Part shown: in pieces, positions 35,500-48,126 of the stretch
How positions within the stretch are numbered: the first letter of the stretch is position 1
Layout: each line of letters starts with the position of its first letter
From: Barthelona sp. PCE
Taxonomy: Eukaryota > Metamonada: BaSk clade
Reading direction: 5' to 3'
Length of the DNA: 64,000 nt
Assembly: GCA_040285745.1 (NCBI GenBank)
Contig: JAUFOR010000006.1
Coordinates: 1 to 64,000, forward strand
Notes under the pieces: generated by a model
Database searches by the model: none
The model's input: only the letters and a program-made list of their open reading frames with translations
What the model was told of the DNA's origin: nothing
Made by a program: the position numbers and the translations under genes

Positions 35500-35891
35500 T
35501 CACACCTAGCTTAAAGCATTTAAAAACTAAGTGATCGATAGGCCTTTGTTTCCAATGTATTTGACGTACTGAATCACATACTCAAGCGAGCTTTTACCCT
35601 TTTGTTCTAGAAGAGATTTCTGTCCTCTAGGAGCTCACCTTAGGACAACTAAGCTACGGTGTCTTAGTTGTACCGCCCCAGCCAAACTCCCAATCTGATT
35701 ATGTTCTTAATTTGGGTTCAGCGCAAAGCTGTTAAATCTTAAAAAATTTCCATATAATTAAGTTAGTAAAACGTCGACGAGTATCATGGTCTTTCACCTT
35801 TGCCGGAGCTCCCATGTACCTACACTACTCGAGACATTTCACAAAAGCAGACTAGAGTCAAGCTCAACAGGGTCTTCTTGCCCCTTTGATA

Positions 35892-35925
<34 letters not shown>

Positions 35926-35951
35926 TGATCGTAGATAGGGACAGTGGGAAC

Positions 35952-36024
<73 letters not shown>

Positions 36025-37290
36025 CCCCGCCGTTTACGAGTGCTTCAGCATATCACTACACATTCACAAAAACATCGCACTGGGCAGAAATCACATTGCG
36101 TCAACGTCGTTTTACAACCATCGCAATGCTGTGTTTTTATTAAACAGTCGGGTTCCCCTTGTCCGTACCAGTTCCAAGTTAGCTGTTAATTGTGATGAAA
36201 CGTTCCGTAGAACTACCAAAACCCTTTTAAATCGTAAATAAGACGTCCACTGAAAACCCCGAAGGGTATCTATAGCTATCGAATTGTCAGATATGTCCAG
36301 ATTAAGGCTTCGATCACTCAGCCCTTAGAGCCAATCCTTTTCCCGAAGTTACGGATCTAATTTGCCGACTTCCCTTACCTACATTCATCAATCAGACCAG
36401 AGGCTACTCACCTTGGAGACCTGCGGCGGTTATGGGTACGGCTGTATTATAAAGATCATCCATTGGTTTTTCAAGGATCGTCGAAAGCGCACCGGACAGA
36501 CGAATTGTCTGCTCGTGAGTACATTTATCCATATCTCCAGCTGAACTGCTTCCATGGAAATAGTACTTTGAAAAGAGAAGAAAACTCTTCCCGGAACTTC
36601 CTACAATGTCACCAATTTCATTCGTGTTACCACCTACTACATAATACAGTACAGGAATATAAACCTGCTTCCCTTTCGATAGGAGTGCACAAAGCACTTT
36701 TGATACAGAGTTAACCTATCTCTTAGGACCGACTAACCTATGTCCAAATACAGTTGACATAGAACCCTTCTCCACTTCGGCCTTCGAGGTTCTCACTCGA
36801 ATACTTGCTACTTCCACCAAGATCTGCACTAGAGACTGTTCCAGTCCGATTCACATCGTAACCTTCTTAACAAATCTCCACGCCCTCCTACACATTGGAA
36901 CTTACATTGATTGTTCCAATGGTGGAGTATAGGTAATACGCTTGAGCGCCATCCATTTTCAGGGCTAATTGATTCGGCTGGTGAGTTATAACACACTCCT
37001 TAGCGGATTCCAACTTCTATGGCCACCGTCCAGCTGTCATAATCAAACAACACCTTTTATGGGATCTAATGAGCGTATATTTAGGCACCTCAACTCCACG
37101 TTCGGTTCATCCCGCATCGCCAGTTCTGCTTACCAAAAAATGGCCCACTAAGAGTTCTGATTCTACATCCAAGTTCAAATTAAGTAACATGGACTGCTTG
37201 CCCGTTCAAAGTTTGAGAATAGGCTGAGGTCATTTCGTCCCCAGTACCTCTAATCAGTGGCTTTACCAGACAAAACTCATATGAACTCCT

Positions 37291-37330
<40 letters not shown>

Positions 37331-38313
37331 CGATTCGATTAGTCTTTCGCCCCTATACCCAAGTTTGACGATCGATTTGTACGTCAGAACCGCTTCGGAC
37401 CTCCACCTGAGTTTCCCCAGGCTTCATCCTACTCAGGCATAGTTCACCGTCTTTCGGGTCCCAAACAACATGCTCCAACTCCATGGATTTGCCAAAGCGC
37501 CTCCCGGGTCGATTGTGCACCTTACAGGTTCCAACCTCAGTGGACTTGGTCCACCTTTACTTTCATTTCGCGTATGGGTTTAACACCCAAACACTCGCAT
37601 GTTACTTAGACTCCTTGGTCCGTGTTTCAAGACGGGTGAGTTAGCACCCATTACCATCATCTTGATTGAAGCAAATTACCATCTGCCTACTAATTAAACA
37701 GTAACTCAACACAAAGTGACGACTAAACTGAATAACTTCGCTAGCTTATTGCAACCTACAGACAATCTCGTTCCTCTGTCTCCGTTGAATATACTCGAGG
37801 TCTATAAAGATCCGAAGATCCACCTTTCCCCGTGAGCCAAACAACATGAAACAGATGATAGTGACTAGTATGGAAACCCATACAATCAGAGTACTAACAC
37901 CTTCCCTTTCAACAATTTCAGGTACTTTTAACCCTCTCTTCAGAGTACTTTTCATCGTTCGTTCACACTACTTATTTGCTATCGGTCTTCCAGAAATATT
38001 TAGCTTTAGGTGATGCTTACCACCCACTTAAGACTCCAATCCCAAAGAGCCCGACTCTTAGAGCTAACGGGTATTTACTTATCAGCGACACAAACGGGAC
38101 TATCACCCTCTATGGTATACCGTTCCAGGTAACTTAGTGTCGCATCCAAATAATCCGAAAGTCTATATGCCACAACAGTTCCATACGGAACTTTTAGGCG
38201 TGAGCTTTTCCCTTTTCGCTCGCCGCTACTAGGGGAATCGCAGTTGCTTTCTTTTCCTGCGCTTAGTAATATGCTTAAATTCAGCGCGTTCTCCTACTTG
38301 ATTTGAGGTAAAA
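34910..38313 (-). rRNA. 28S rRNA, copy 5
   Basis: A clean, full-length LSU gene. It reads CCTTTCCCCGTGAG near 37825, like copies 1 and 6. Confidence 0.97.
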
Positions 38314-38436
38314 TATTAAAGACTTAACCCAAAGTGGTCTTTTGCACATATGCTAAGATTCACTATGAAGGGAGATATTTCATTAAAACATATTTCTATG
38401 TTAAAACAGTCCAACAACAGAATTGTTGTTATAATA

Positions 38437-38586
38437 AATATTACGCTCAAACAAGCATACCTCCGAAGAGGTGCAATTTGCGTTCAGAAATTTGATGATC
38501 AACAGGGTCTGCAATTCACATTACGTATCGCAGTTCGCTGCGTCCTTCATCGATCTGGAAACCAAGACATCCATTGTTGAAAGTTA
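38437..38586 (-). rRNA. 5.8S rRNA, copy 5
   Basis: 150 nt and clean, with ITS2 at about 38314-38436 and ITS1 at about 38587-38724. Confidence 0.95.
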
Positions 38587-38724
38587 TCATGGTTAATTAT
38601 CTTACATATGTAAGAGATATTTTAGGTTATATAGTATAAAAAGCAAACATCAAAGATGTTTTCTAATAATTACACAATTTGTTTGTATTTAAGAGTACAA
38701 CGCAATGTTGTCTCTTGAATTTGC

Positions 38725-38867
38725 TATTGATCCAACCGAAGGTTCACCTACGGTTACCTTGTTACGACTTTTCCTTCCTCTAGATGATAAGACACACTGA
38801 ACTTTTCACCCAACTAAGTATTGCTACTGTGCGTTGGCGCGATCCGAACATTTTGGCACATCATCCG

Positions 38868-38911
<44 letters not shown>

Positions 38912-39351
38912 ATCAGCGTGCGCTAATGACACACACTTACTAGGAATTCCTTGTTCATGACCCATAATTGCAAAGGTCAATCCCAACATCACGATGTCTT
39001 TTTAAAGATTAGCCAGGCCTCTCGACCAAGCTATTGCTTATTGACGACATCAGTGTAGCACGCGTGCGGCCCAGGACATCTAAGAGCATCACAGACCTGT
39101 TATTGCCCCAACCTTCCTCCAGATAAAACTCTGGCAGTCCCTCTAAGAAGTTGGTCCATTTTGTAAAAAATGTCCAACTATTTAGCAGGATGGGGTCTCG
39201 TTCGTTAACGGAATTAACCAGACAAATCACTCCACCAACTAAGAACGGCCATGCACTACCACTCATAGAATCAAGAAACTGCTCTCAAAGTGTCAATCAT
39301 TACTATGTCCGGCCCTGGTAAGTTGTTCCGTGTTGAATCAGATTAAGCCGC

Positions 39352-39420
<69 letters not shown>

Positions 39421-40517
39421 AGAACCCAAAAACTTTGATTTCTCGTAAGGTGCTGAAGGGGTACAATAAACCTGTGCCTCCAATCCCTAGTCGGCATAGT
39501 TTATGGTTGAGACTACGACGGTGTCTAATCGTCTTCGATTCCCCAACTATCGTTCTTGATCAATGAAAACATCCTTGTCGAACGCCTTCGCTTCTGTTTG
39601 TCATTAGGAGATCAGAAAATTTCACCTCTCACTCCTAAGTACAGACGACCCCAAACTGTCCCTATTAATCATTACTCCTTCCTATGTACCAACAAAAAGG
39701 TCAGAGTCCTATTTCATTATCCCATGCTAGTGTATTCAATTGCGTATACCTGCTTTTGAACACTCTAATTTATTCAAGGTAAAAAAACCATATCTAACAG
39801 ACGCCCTAAGGAATCTGAAGAAAATGGTAGGAAGAACCAGTACAATAAAGATGTAATCTAACGATAATCATCCATGCACTGATTCACAAGTTCAACTACG
39901 AGCTTTTTAACTGCAACAGTTTTAACATACGCTATTGGAGCTGGTATTACCGCGGCTGCTGGCACCAGACTTGCCCTCCAATTGCTTTCTAAAGGTCTAT
40001 TTACACCTAAACCATTACATGCCGGGACACATAGTGCCTACGGTTGTTATTTCTTGTCACCTTCTCCCTGAGTCAGGATTGGAAAATTTTCGCGCCTGCT
40101 GCCTTCCGTGGAAGTGGGGAGCCGTTTCTCAGGCTCCCTCTCCGGAATCGAACCCTGATTCTCCGTTACCCGTCAACACCTTCGTAGGCCTCTATCCTAC
40201 GAATAAGTATGATAGGGCAGAGATTTAAATGATACGTCGCGTCAAGAGACAACGATCAGCGAATATATTATGATTCACCTAAGTCAGCTAATGAAAGCTG
40301 GGTTGGTTTAGTCTAATATATGCAATCCTTCGTGAGTTGGATTTTTGTACATGTATTAGCCCTAGTTTACCACGGTTATCCTAGTAGTAAGACTATCAAA
40401 GAAATTATCACTGATTTAATGAGCCATTCGCAGTTTCTCAGTATAAATGATCATACTTAGACATGCATGGCTAAATCCTTGAGACAAGCATATGATACTG
40501 GCAGGATCAACCAGGTA
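38725..40517 (-). rRNA. 18S rRNA, copy 5
   Basis: A clean SSU gene with a few single-base homopolymer gains (GTGGGGAG near 40115 and TGCTTTTGAAC near 39751), most simply read as sequencing noise. Confidence 0.96.
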
Positions 40518-41458
40518 ACTTTTTTAAAACATCGGCGAACCGAGTTCTTAAAAGCAAGACTAAAGTCTTTTTCCTAATTGTATAGACAGAAAGTCTGTGT
40601 AAGACAATCTGCTAAATCCTTTCAGATCTATCATAATTCTCTGCTTTATGCACGATTCATTTGTTACATATATTAAATATGACATCAAATGATACTAACA
40701 TAAAACATACAGCTGCTCTGACATGCGACTTCCCTTTACAGAGAAGATCACACCGATTACAGCACTCAAACATTCAACAATGTTACCGTTAAAGGTACAA
40801 ATACAGAACGTTTTTTTTTTTTTTACTAATGTAAGAAATCCTTGTGTTCCGTTTAAAATCGGGTCTAAACCCATTTTTACTTGAACACAAGTTTATTTTA
40901 TCATAAACATTATACTAACTTACAATGTAAGCTTTCAATGACTGAGTAGAGTGTTACCACTCTCCTCAACTATACTTTAAATTACTTTTAGTACAGACAT
41001 GAAAATCAAAAAATTTAACATTAGGGCCTCTAATAAAATGACTGAAAAAATATGCATATTTTTTTAGCTTGTCAACACATTGGATTTCTCACTCATTCTA
41101 AAAATTTCTAAAAAGTACTTGTTGTCACAACAAGGCGCGTTCACGCCTATGCTGTGACTTTATTCATCAGCTTAGACCCTCCAAGTGCACAAAAATGAAG
41201 TTAAAACGTATAAAAACGTAAAAAAAAACAACTCACAAAAACTACGGTTTTCAATATAGAACACTTAAAAAAAGTGTGATTGTTGACATTAATCAGACCT
41301 CAAACGATATTAAGTTCATTATAGGCAATATAATGATTGAAAAAAAAAGCAAAATTTTTCTACTTTCTAAATAACCTTGCTCCTTATTCCTATAGACCTG
41401 AAAACACGTTTACAGACCGTTTTCGTGCATTCTGACGGTTCAAAAAATGCAAATAAAA
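40518..41458 (-). other. 18S-5S spacer, copy 5
   Basis: Homologous to the copy 6 spacer, with the stem-loop in its GTCACAACA form. A T-run is extended near 40811-40823. I see no gene. Confidence 0.87.
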
Positions 41459-41577
41459 AGCTTACAGCACTTGGGATTCCCGCGGGCTCTCGCAACGCAG
41501 TACTAACCAAGCCCTAACCTGCTTAACCTCAGTGTTCGGGATGAGAACTGGCGTTTCCAGGTTGGTATGGCCGAAGC
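41459..41577 (-). rRNA. 5S rRNA, copy 5
   Basis: 119 nt, clean, same orientation as the other rRNA genes. Confidence 0.95.
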
Positions 41578-41864
41578 TGGAAATCTTAGTCGATTTTCAA
41601 AACTCGGATCTACATACCAAAATGTTGTAAAAAAAAATCTCAAATTCGTGGCTTCACTAATAAATTCAATGGAGAAGGGCGAAATCCGAGGAGCAAGTAA
41701 AAAACCTCAATTATTTCCAAGAAATTTGTCACACCCTCAACATGTTTTTATTAGCATGTAAAAAAACTATTGTTTTTAGACCGTAGAACATCAGATAGCA
41801 TCATTAAGACCATTAAAATAGCAAAAATGTTGCTTAAAAGTCGTAGGAGGTTGTAAATTTACTT

Positions 41865-41964
41865 CGGAGTTAGACACTTGTACGGGAGTTGCGAGCTCCC
41901 TCGAGTGCTGTGCTTGCACTGAGAATTGTTCTAGAGCCCTTTTTTTTTTTAAATAAAAGGGGAG
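41865..41964 (+). other. Structured spacer element, reference copy
   Basis: It begins CGGAGTTAGACACTTG. Three inverted repeats follow: GGGAG (TTGCGAG) CTCCC; CTC-G-AGTGC (TGTGCTT) GCACT-GAG; and CCCTTTT, T-run and AAAT, AAAAGGG. A diverged copy outside the array keeps all three stems. The conserved leader plus stems suggest a structured RNA or a protein-binding site. The strand is not known; a T-run follows on the plus strand. Confidence 0.55.
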
Positions 41965-42215
41965 AAAGAAATGATGTAAGTACTCACAGAGTACAAGAGG
42001 GAAGACCGCGTGTCTACTCCTCAGTAGATTTACTCCTACGAAATAGCGTGTTATTCACAAGCGTGCCGTAAAAAAAAAAAACACCTTTTATATTACCGTA
42101 GTAAACCGTATTATGAATAATTTAGAGAGAGTGTGTAAGTGCAAAGCCAAAGAGATGTTATGTAGTAAGAATAATGCTTGTGATATATGAGCGTACCGCT
42201 AAATACAATCATTCT

Positions 42216-42229
42216 TGATAGAAACCGTA
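42216..42229 (-). promoter_or_regulatory. Repeated motif TGATAGAAACCGTA, distal copy
   Basis: Identical 14-mer to that at 42475-42488, about 290 nt beyond the 28S 3' end in the direction of transcription. It recurs at the same place in the other units. Repeats of a short box downstream of 28S are typical of Pol I terminators, but no specific factor site is recognised. Confidence 0.4.
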
Positions 42230-42474
42230 GCTAATAAAATCATGTATTAGTATCAATAATACATACTAACTAACTAACAAAAGCAATAGCAAATATTCAA
42301 AGTCAAGGCTAATGAAGAAAATTGTAGATACATCAGACGAAAAGTCTGCAGACTGCAGTTTGAAAAATTCAACTATAATTAGTAACAGTAAATATATAAA
42401 AGTCACAGATACTTTAGATTCTTTATGTATGTTGTTATGAATGTGAGAAACAAAGGTAAAAATACAAACACCTT

Positions 42475-42488
42475 TGATAGAAACCGTA
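42475..42488 (-). promoter_or_regulatory. Repeated motif TGATAGAAACCGTA, proximal copy (candidate Pol I terminator box)
   Basis: Lies about 33 nt past the estimated 28S 3' end on the transcribed side. It matches the distal copy exactly, and a shortened version (AAACCGTA) lies near 42103. The terminator role is inferred from position only. Confidence 0.4.
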
Positions 42489-42520
42489 TTAAGATTAAAG
42501 TGATATAATAAATAATTATA

Positions 42521-42929
42521 TCGAAACGTCTCAAAGAAGATGAGGCTCAGCGGATCGTGCCGAAGTGACACTCTCACATACTTACACCACTCCTTGAGTA
42601 GGCCTACTCGTCTAGTAGGGTTTCAAACTAGTCATGCTCATTTATTATGCAAAGGTTACCGAACCAACATTTAGAAGATACGGTAAGTCTTATAATGTGC
42701 TCTCCGAATACATGAGTATTCTACACTGAGACTTCTAAGCAATATTGACTAGGAAGTAATCGTTTTTTTTTAGATTAGATGCCAACTTAGAGGCGTTCAG
42801 TTGTAATCTAACCTGCTTAGCTTCGCAGCAATGTCTGTTCAGACAACTGCAGATACCAAATGCAAGGTATAATAGTTCCTCTCGTACTTTACTACACTAC
42901 TATCACGATTAATAAATCAAAAGGATTAA

Positions 42930-42974
<45 letters not shown>

Positions 42975-43008
42975 TTAACGGGTGAACAATCCGACACTTG
43001 GTGAATTC

Positions 43009-43053
<45 letters not shown>

Positions 43054-43076
43054 TACGTCGCTATGAACGCTTGGCA

Positions 43077-43111
<35 letters not shown>

Positions 43112-43503
43112 TCACACCTAGCTTAAAGCATTTAAAAACTAAGTGATCGATAGGCCTTTGTTTCCAATGTATTTGACGTACTGAATCACATACTCAAGCG
43201 AGCTTTTACCCTTTTGTTCTAGAAGAGATTTCTGTCCTCTAGGAGCTCACCTTAGGACAACTAAGCTACGGTGTCTTAGTTGTACCGCCCCAGCCAAACT
43301 CCCAATCTGATTATGTTCTTAATTTGGGTTCAGCGCAAAGCTGTTAAATCTTAAAAAATTTCCATATAATTAAGTTAGTAAAACGTCGACGAGTATCATG
43401 GTCTTTCACCTTTGCCGGAGCTCCCATGTACCTACACTACTCGAGACATTTCACAAAAGCAGACTAGAGTCAAGCTCAACAGGGTCTTCTTGCCCCTTTG
43501 ATA

Positions 43504-43537
<34 letters not shown>

Positions 43538-43563
43538 TGATCGTAGATAGGGACAGTGGGAAC

Positions 43564-43636
<73 letters not shown>

Positions 43637-44901
43637 CCCCGCCGTTTACGAGTGCTTCAGCATATCACTACACATTCACAAAAACATCGCACTGGGCAGA
43701 AATCACATTGCGTCAACGTCGTTTTACAACCATCGCAATGCTGTGTTTTTATTAAACAGTCGGGTTCCCCTTGTCCGTACCAGTTCCAAGTTAGCTGTTA
43801 ATTGTGATGAAACGTTCCGTAGAACTACCAAAACCCTTTTAAATCGTAAATAAGACGTCCACTGAAAACCCCGAAGGGTATCTATAGCTATCGAATTGTC
43901 AGATATGTCCAGATTAAGGCTTCGATCACTCAGCCCTTAGAGCCAATCCTTTTCCCGAAGTTACGGATCTAATTTGCCGACTTCCCTTACCTACATTCAT
44001 CAATCAGACCAGAGGCTACTCACCTTGGAGACCTGCGGCGGTTATGGGTACGGCTGTATTATAAAGATCATCCATTGGTTTTTCAAGGATCGTCGAAAGC
44101 GCACCGGACAGACGAATTGTCTGCTCGTGAGTACATTTATCCATATCTCCAGCTGAACTGCTTCCATGGAAATAGTACTTTGAAAAGAGAAGAAAACTCT
44201 TCCCGGAACTTCCTACAATGTCACCAATTTCATTCGTGTTACCACCTACTACATAATACAGTACAGGAATATAAACCTGCTTCCCTTTCGATAGGAGTGC
44301 ACAAAGCACTTTTGATACAGAGTTAACCTATCTCTTAGGACCGACTAACCTATGTCCAAATACAGTTGACATAGAACCCTTCTCCACTTCGGCCTTCGAG
44401 GTTCTCACTCGAATACTTGCTACTTCCACCAAGATCTGCACTAGAGACTGTTCCAGTCCGATTCACATCGTAACCTTCTTAACAAATCTCCACGCCCTCC
44501 TACACATTGGAACTTACATTGATTGTTCCAATGGTGGAGTATAGGTAATACGCTTGAGCGCCATCCATTTTCAGGGCTAATTGATTCGGCTGGTGAGTTA
44601 TAACACACTCCTTAGCGGATTCCAACTTCTATGGCCACCGTCCAGCTGTCATAATCAAACAACACCTTTTATGGGATCTAATGAGCGTATATTTAGGCAC
44701 CTCAACTCCACGTTCGGTTCATCCCGCATCGCCAGTTCTGCTTACCAAAAATGGCCCACTAAGAGTTCTGATTCTACATCCAAGTTCAAATTAAGTAACA
44801 TGGACTGCTTGCCCGTTCAAAGTTTGAGAATAGGCTGAGGTCATTTCGTCCCCAGTACCTCTAATCAGTGGCTTTACCAGACAAAACTCATATGAACTCC
44901 T

Positions 44902-44941
<40 letters not shown>

Positions 44942-45925
44942 CGATTCGATTAGTCTTTCGCCCCTATACCCAAGTTTGACGATCGATTTGTACGTCAGAA
45001 CCGCTTCGGACCTCCACCTGAGTTTCCCCAGGCTTCATCCTACTCAGGCATAGTTCACCGTCTTTCGGGTCCCAAACAACATGCTCCAACTCCATGGATT
45101 TGCCAAAGCGCCTCCCGGGTCGATTGTGCACCTTACAGGTTCCAACCTCAGTGGACTTGGTCCACCTTTACTTTCATTTCGCGTATGGGTTTAACACCCA
45201 AACACTCGCATGTTACTTAGACTCCTTGGTCCGTGTTTCAAGACGGGTGAGTTAGCACCCATTACCATCATCTTGATTGGAAGCAAATTACCATCTGCCT
45301 ACTAATTAAACAGTAACTCAACACAAAGTGACGACTAAACTGAATAACTTCGCTAGCTTATTGCAACCTACAGACAATCTCGTTCCTCTGTCTCCGTTGA
45401 ATATACTCGAGGTCTATAAAGATCCGAAGATCCACCTTTCCCCGTGAGCCAAACAACATGAAACAGATGATAGTGACTAGTATGGAAACCCATACAATCA
45501 GAGTACTAACACCTTCCCTTTCAACAATTTCAGGTACTTTTAACCCTCTCTTCAGAGTACTTTTCATCGTTCGTTCACACTACTTATTTGCTATCGGTCT
45601 TCCAGAAATATTTAGCTTTAGGTGATGCTTACCACCCACTTAAGACTCCAATCCCAAAGAGCCCGACTCTTAGAGCTAACGGGTATTTACTTATCAGCGA
45701 CACAAACGGGACTATCACCCTCTATGGTATACCGTTCCAGGTAACTTAGTGTCGCATCCAAATAATCCGAAAGTCTATATGCCACAACAGTTCCATACGG
45801 AACTTTTAGGCGTGAGCTTTTCCCTTTTCGCTCGCCGCTACTAGGGGAATCGCAGTTGCTTTCTTTTCCTGCGCTTAGTAATATGCTTAAATTCAGCGCG
45901 TTCTCCTACTTGATTTGAGGTAAAA
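42521..45925 (-). rRNA. 28S rRNA, copy 6
   Basis: A clean reference LSU gene, about 3.4 kb. On the minus strand it starts near CCTCAAATCAAGTAGGAGAA, contains the peptidyl-transferase motif GGGATAACTGGCTTGTGGC (near 43083), the sarcin-ricin loop AGTACGAGAGGAAC (42885-42898) and the 3' end GATCCGCTGAGCCTCATC. Boundaries are estimated by comparison with other eukaryotic LSU ends. Confidence 0.97.
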
Positions 45926-46048
45926 TATTAAAGACTTAACCCAAAGTGGTCTTTTGCACATATGCTAAGATTCACTATGAAGGGAGATATTTCATTAAAA
46001 CATATTTCTATGTTAAAACAGTCCAACAACAGAATTGTTGTTATAATA

Positions 46049-46198
46049 AATATTACGCTCAAACAAGCATACCTCCGAAGAGGTGCAATTTGCGTTCAGA
46101 AATTTGATGATCAACAGGGTCTGCAATTCACATTACGTATCGCAGTTCGCTGCGTCCTTCATCGATCTGGAAACCAAGACATCCATTGTTGAAAGTTA
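46049..46198 (-). rRNA. 5.8S rRNA, copy 6
   Basis: Starts AACTTTCAACAATGGATG and ends TTTGAGCGTAATATT on the minus strand. It has the conserved GATGAAGGACGCAGCGAA and TGTGAATTGCAG blocks. ITS2 is about 45926-46048 and ITS1 about 46199-46336. Confidence 0.96.
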
Positions 46199-46336
46199 TC
46201 ATGGTTAATTATCTTACATATGTAAGAGATATTTTAGGTTATATAGTATAAAAAGCAAACATCAAAGATGTTTTCTAATAATTACACAATTTGTTTGTAT
46301 TTAAGAGTACAACGCAATGTTGTCTCTTGAATTTGC

Positions 46337-46479
46337 TATTGATCCAACCGAAGGTTCACCTACGGTTACCTTGTTACGACTTTTCCTTCCTCTAGATGAT
46401 AAGACACACTGAACTTTTCACCCAACTAAGTATTGCTACTGTGCGTTGGCGCGATCCGAACATTTTGGCACATCATCCG

Positions 46480-46523
<44 letters not shown>

Positions 46524-46962
46524 ATCAGCGTGCGCTAATGACACACACTTACTAGGAATTCCTTGTTCATGACCCATAATTGCAAAGGTCAATCCCAACA
46601 TCACGATGTCTTTTAAAGATTAGCCAGGCCTCTCGACCAAGCTATTGCTTATTGACGACATCAGTGTAGCACGCGTGCGGCCCAGGACATCTAAGAGCAT
46701 CACAGACCTGTTATTGCCCCAACCTTCCTCCAGATAAAACTCTGGCAGTCCCTCTAAGAAGTTGGTCCATTTTGTAAAAAATGTCCAACTATTTAGCAGG
46801 ATGGGGTCTCGTTCGTTAACGGAATTAACCAGACAAATCACTCCACCAACTAAGAACGGCCATGCACTACCACTCATAGAATCAAGAAACTGCTCTCAAA
46901 GTGTCAATCATTACTATGTCCGGCCCTGGTAAGTTGTTCCGTGTTGAATCAGATTAAGCCGC

Positions 46963-47031
<69 letters not shown>

Positions 47032-48126
47032 AGAACCCAAAAACTTTGATTTCTCGTAAGGTGCTGAAGGGGTACAATAAACCTGTGCCTCCAATCCCTA
47101 GTCGGCATAGTTTATGGTTGAGACTACGACGGTGTCTAATCGTCTTCGATTCCCCAACTATCGTTCTTGATCAATGAAAACATCCTTGTCGAACGCCTTC
47201 GCTTCTGTTTGTCATTAGGAGATCAGAAAATTTCACCTCTCACTCCTAAGTACAGACGACCCCAAACTGTCCCTATTAATCATTACTCCTTCCTATGTAC
47301 CAACAAAAAGGTCAGAGTCCTATTTCATTATCCCATGCTAGTGTATTCAATTGCGTATACCTGCTTTGAACACTCTAATTTATTCAAGGTAAAAAAACCA
47401 TATCTAACAGACGCCCTAAGGAATCTGAAGAAAATGGTAGGAAGAACCAGTACAATAAAGATGTAATCTAACGATAATCATCCATGCACTGATTCACAAG
47501 TTCAACTACGAGCTTTTTAACTGCAACAGTTTTAACATACGCTATTGGAGCTGGTATTACCGCGGCTGCTGGCACCAGACTTGCCCTCCAATTGCTTTCT
47601 AAAGGTCTATTTACACCTAAACCATTACATGCCGGGACACATAGTGCCTACGGTTGTTATTTCTTGTCACCTTCTCCCTGAGTCAGGATTGGAAAATTTT
47701 CGCGCCTGCTGCCTTCCGTGGAAGTGGGAGCCGTTTCTCAGGCTCCCTCTCCGGAATCGAACCCTGATTCTCCGTTACCCGTCAACACCTTCGTAGGCCT
47801 CTATCCTACGAATAAGTATGATAGGGCAGAGATTTAAATGATACGTCGCGTCAAGAGACAACGATCAGCGAATATATTATGATTCACCTAAGTCAGCTAA
47901 TGAAAGCTGGGTTGGTTTAGTCTAATATATGCAATCCTTCGTGAGTTGGATTTTTGTACATGTATTAGCCCTAGTTTACCACGGTTATCCTAGTAGTAAG
48001 ACTATCAAAGAAATTATCACTGATTTAATGAGCCATTCGCAGTTTCTCAGTATAAATGATCATACTTAGACATGCATGGCTAAATCCTTGAGACAAGCAT
48101 ATGATACTGGCAGGATCAACCAGGTA
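46337..48126 (-). rRNA. 18S rRNA, copy 6 (reference copy)
   Basis: 1,790 nt, from TACCTGGTTGATCCTGCCAG (5') to GTAGGTGAACCTTCGGTTGG (near the 3' end). Intact GTGCCAGCAGCCGCGGTAAT, GGAATTGACGGAAGGGCACC and GTACACACCGCCCGTCGCTC. This is the best copy for placing the organism. No group I intron or large expansion is seen. Confidence 0.98.

Larger units (their letters stand above)
41578..42520 (-). other. 5S-28S intergenic spacer, copy 5
   Basis: A clean spacer. From left to right it holds the empty retrotransposon site (about 41675-41690), the structured element (41865-41964), an A-run (42070-42081), a partial motif AAACCGTA (42103), TGATAGAAACCGTA at 42216-42229, the palindrome AGTCTGCAGACT (about 42345) and TGATAGAAACCGTA at 42475-42488, about 33 nt beyond the 28S 3' end. 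No credible ORF. Confidence 0.88.

Noticed and set aside
42266-42285. CTAACTAACTAAC short tandem repeat in the spacer
   Set aside because: Only about three repeats; present in all units and too short to call a functional repeat array.
42266-42577. 103-residue minus-strand ORF, repeated at 5683-5994 and 27034-27345
   Set aside because: It starts inside the 28S 3' end and runs into the spacer. It is broken by indels in other units, and its leucine/phenylalanine richness follows from T-rich sequence.
44581-47796. Many 60-100-residue ORFs repeated in each rDNA unit (on both strands)
   Set aside because: They lie wholly inside 28S, 5.8S or 18S sequence and appear and vanish with single-base differences. 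They are shadows of rRNA genes.
46337-48126. Group I intron or R2-type insertion in rRNA genes
   Set aside because: 18S and 28S are uninterrupted in all clean copies. The only insertion is in the spacer.
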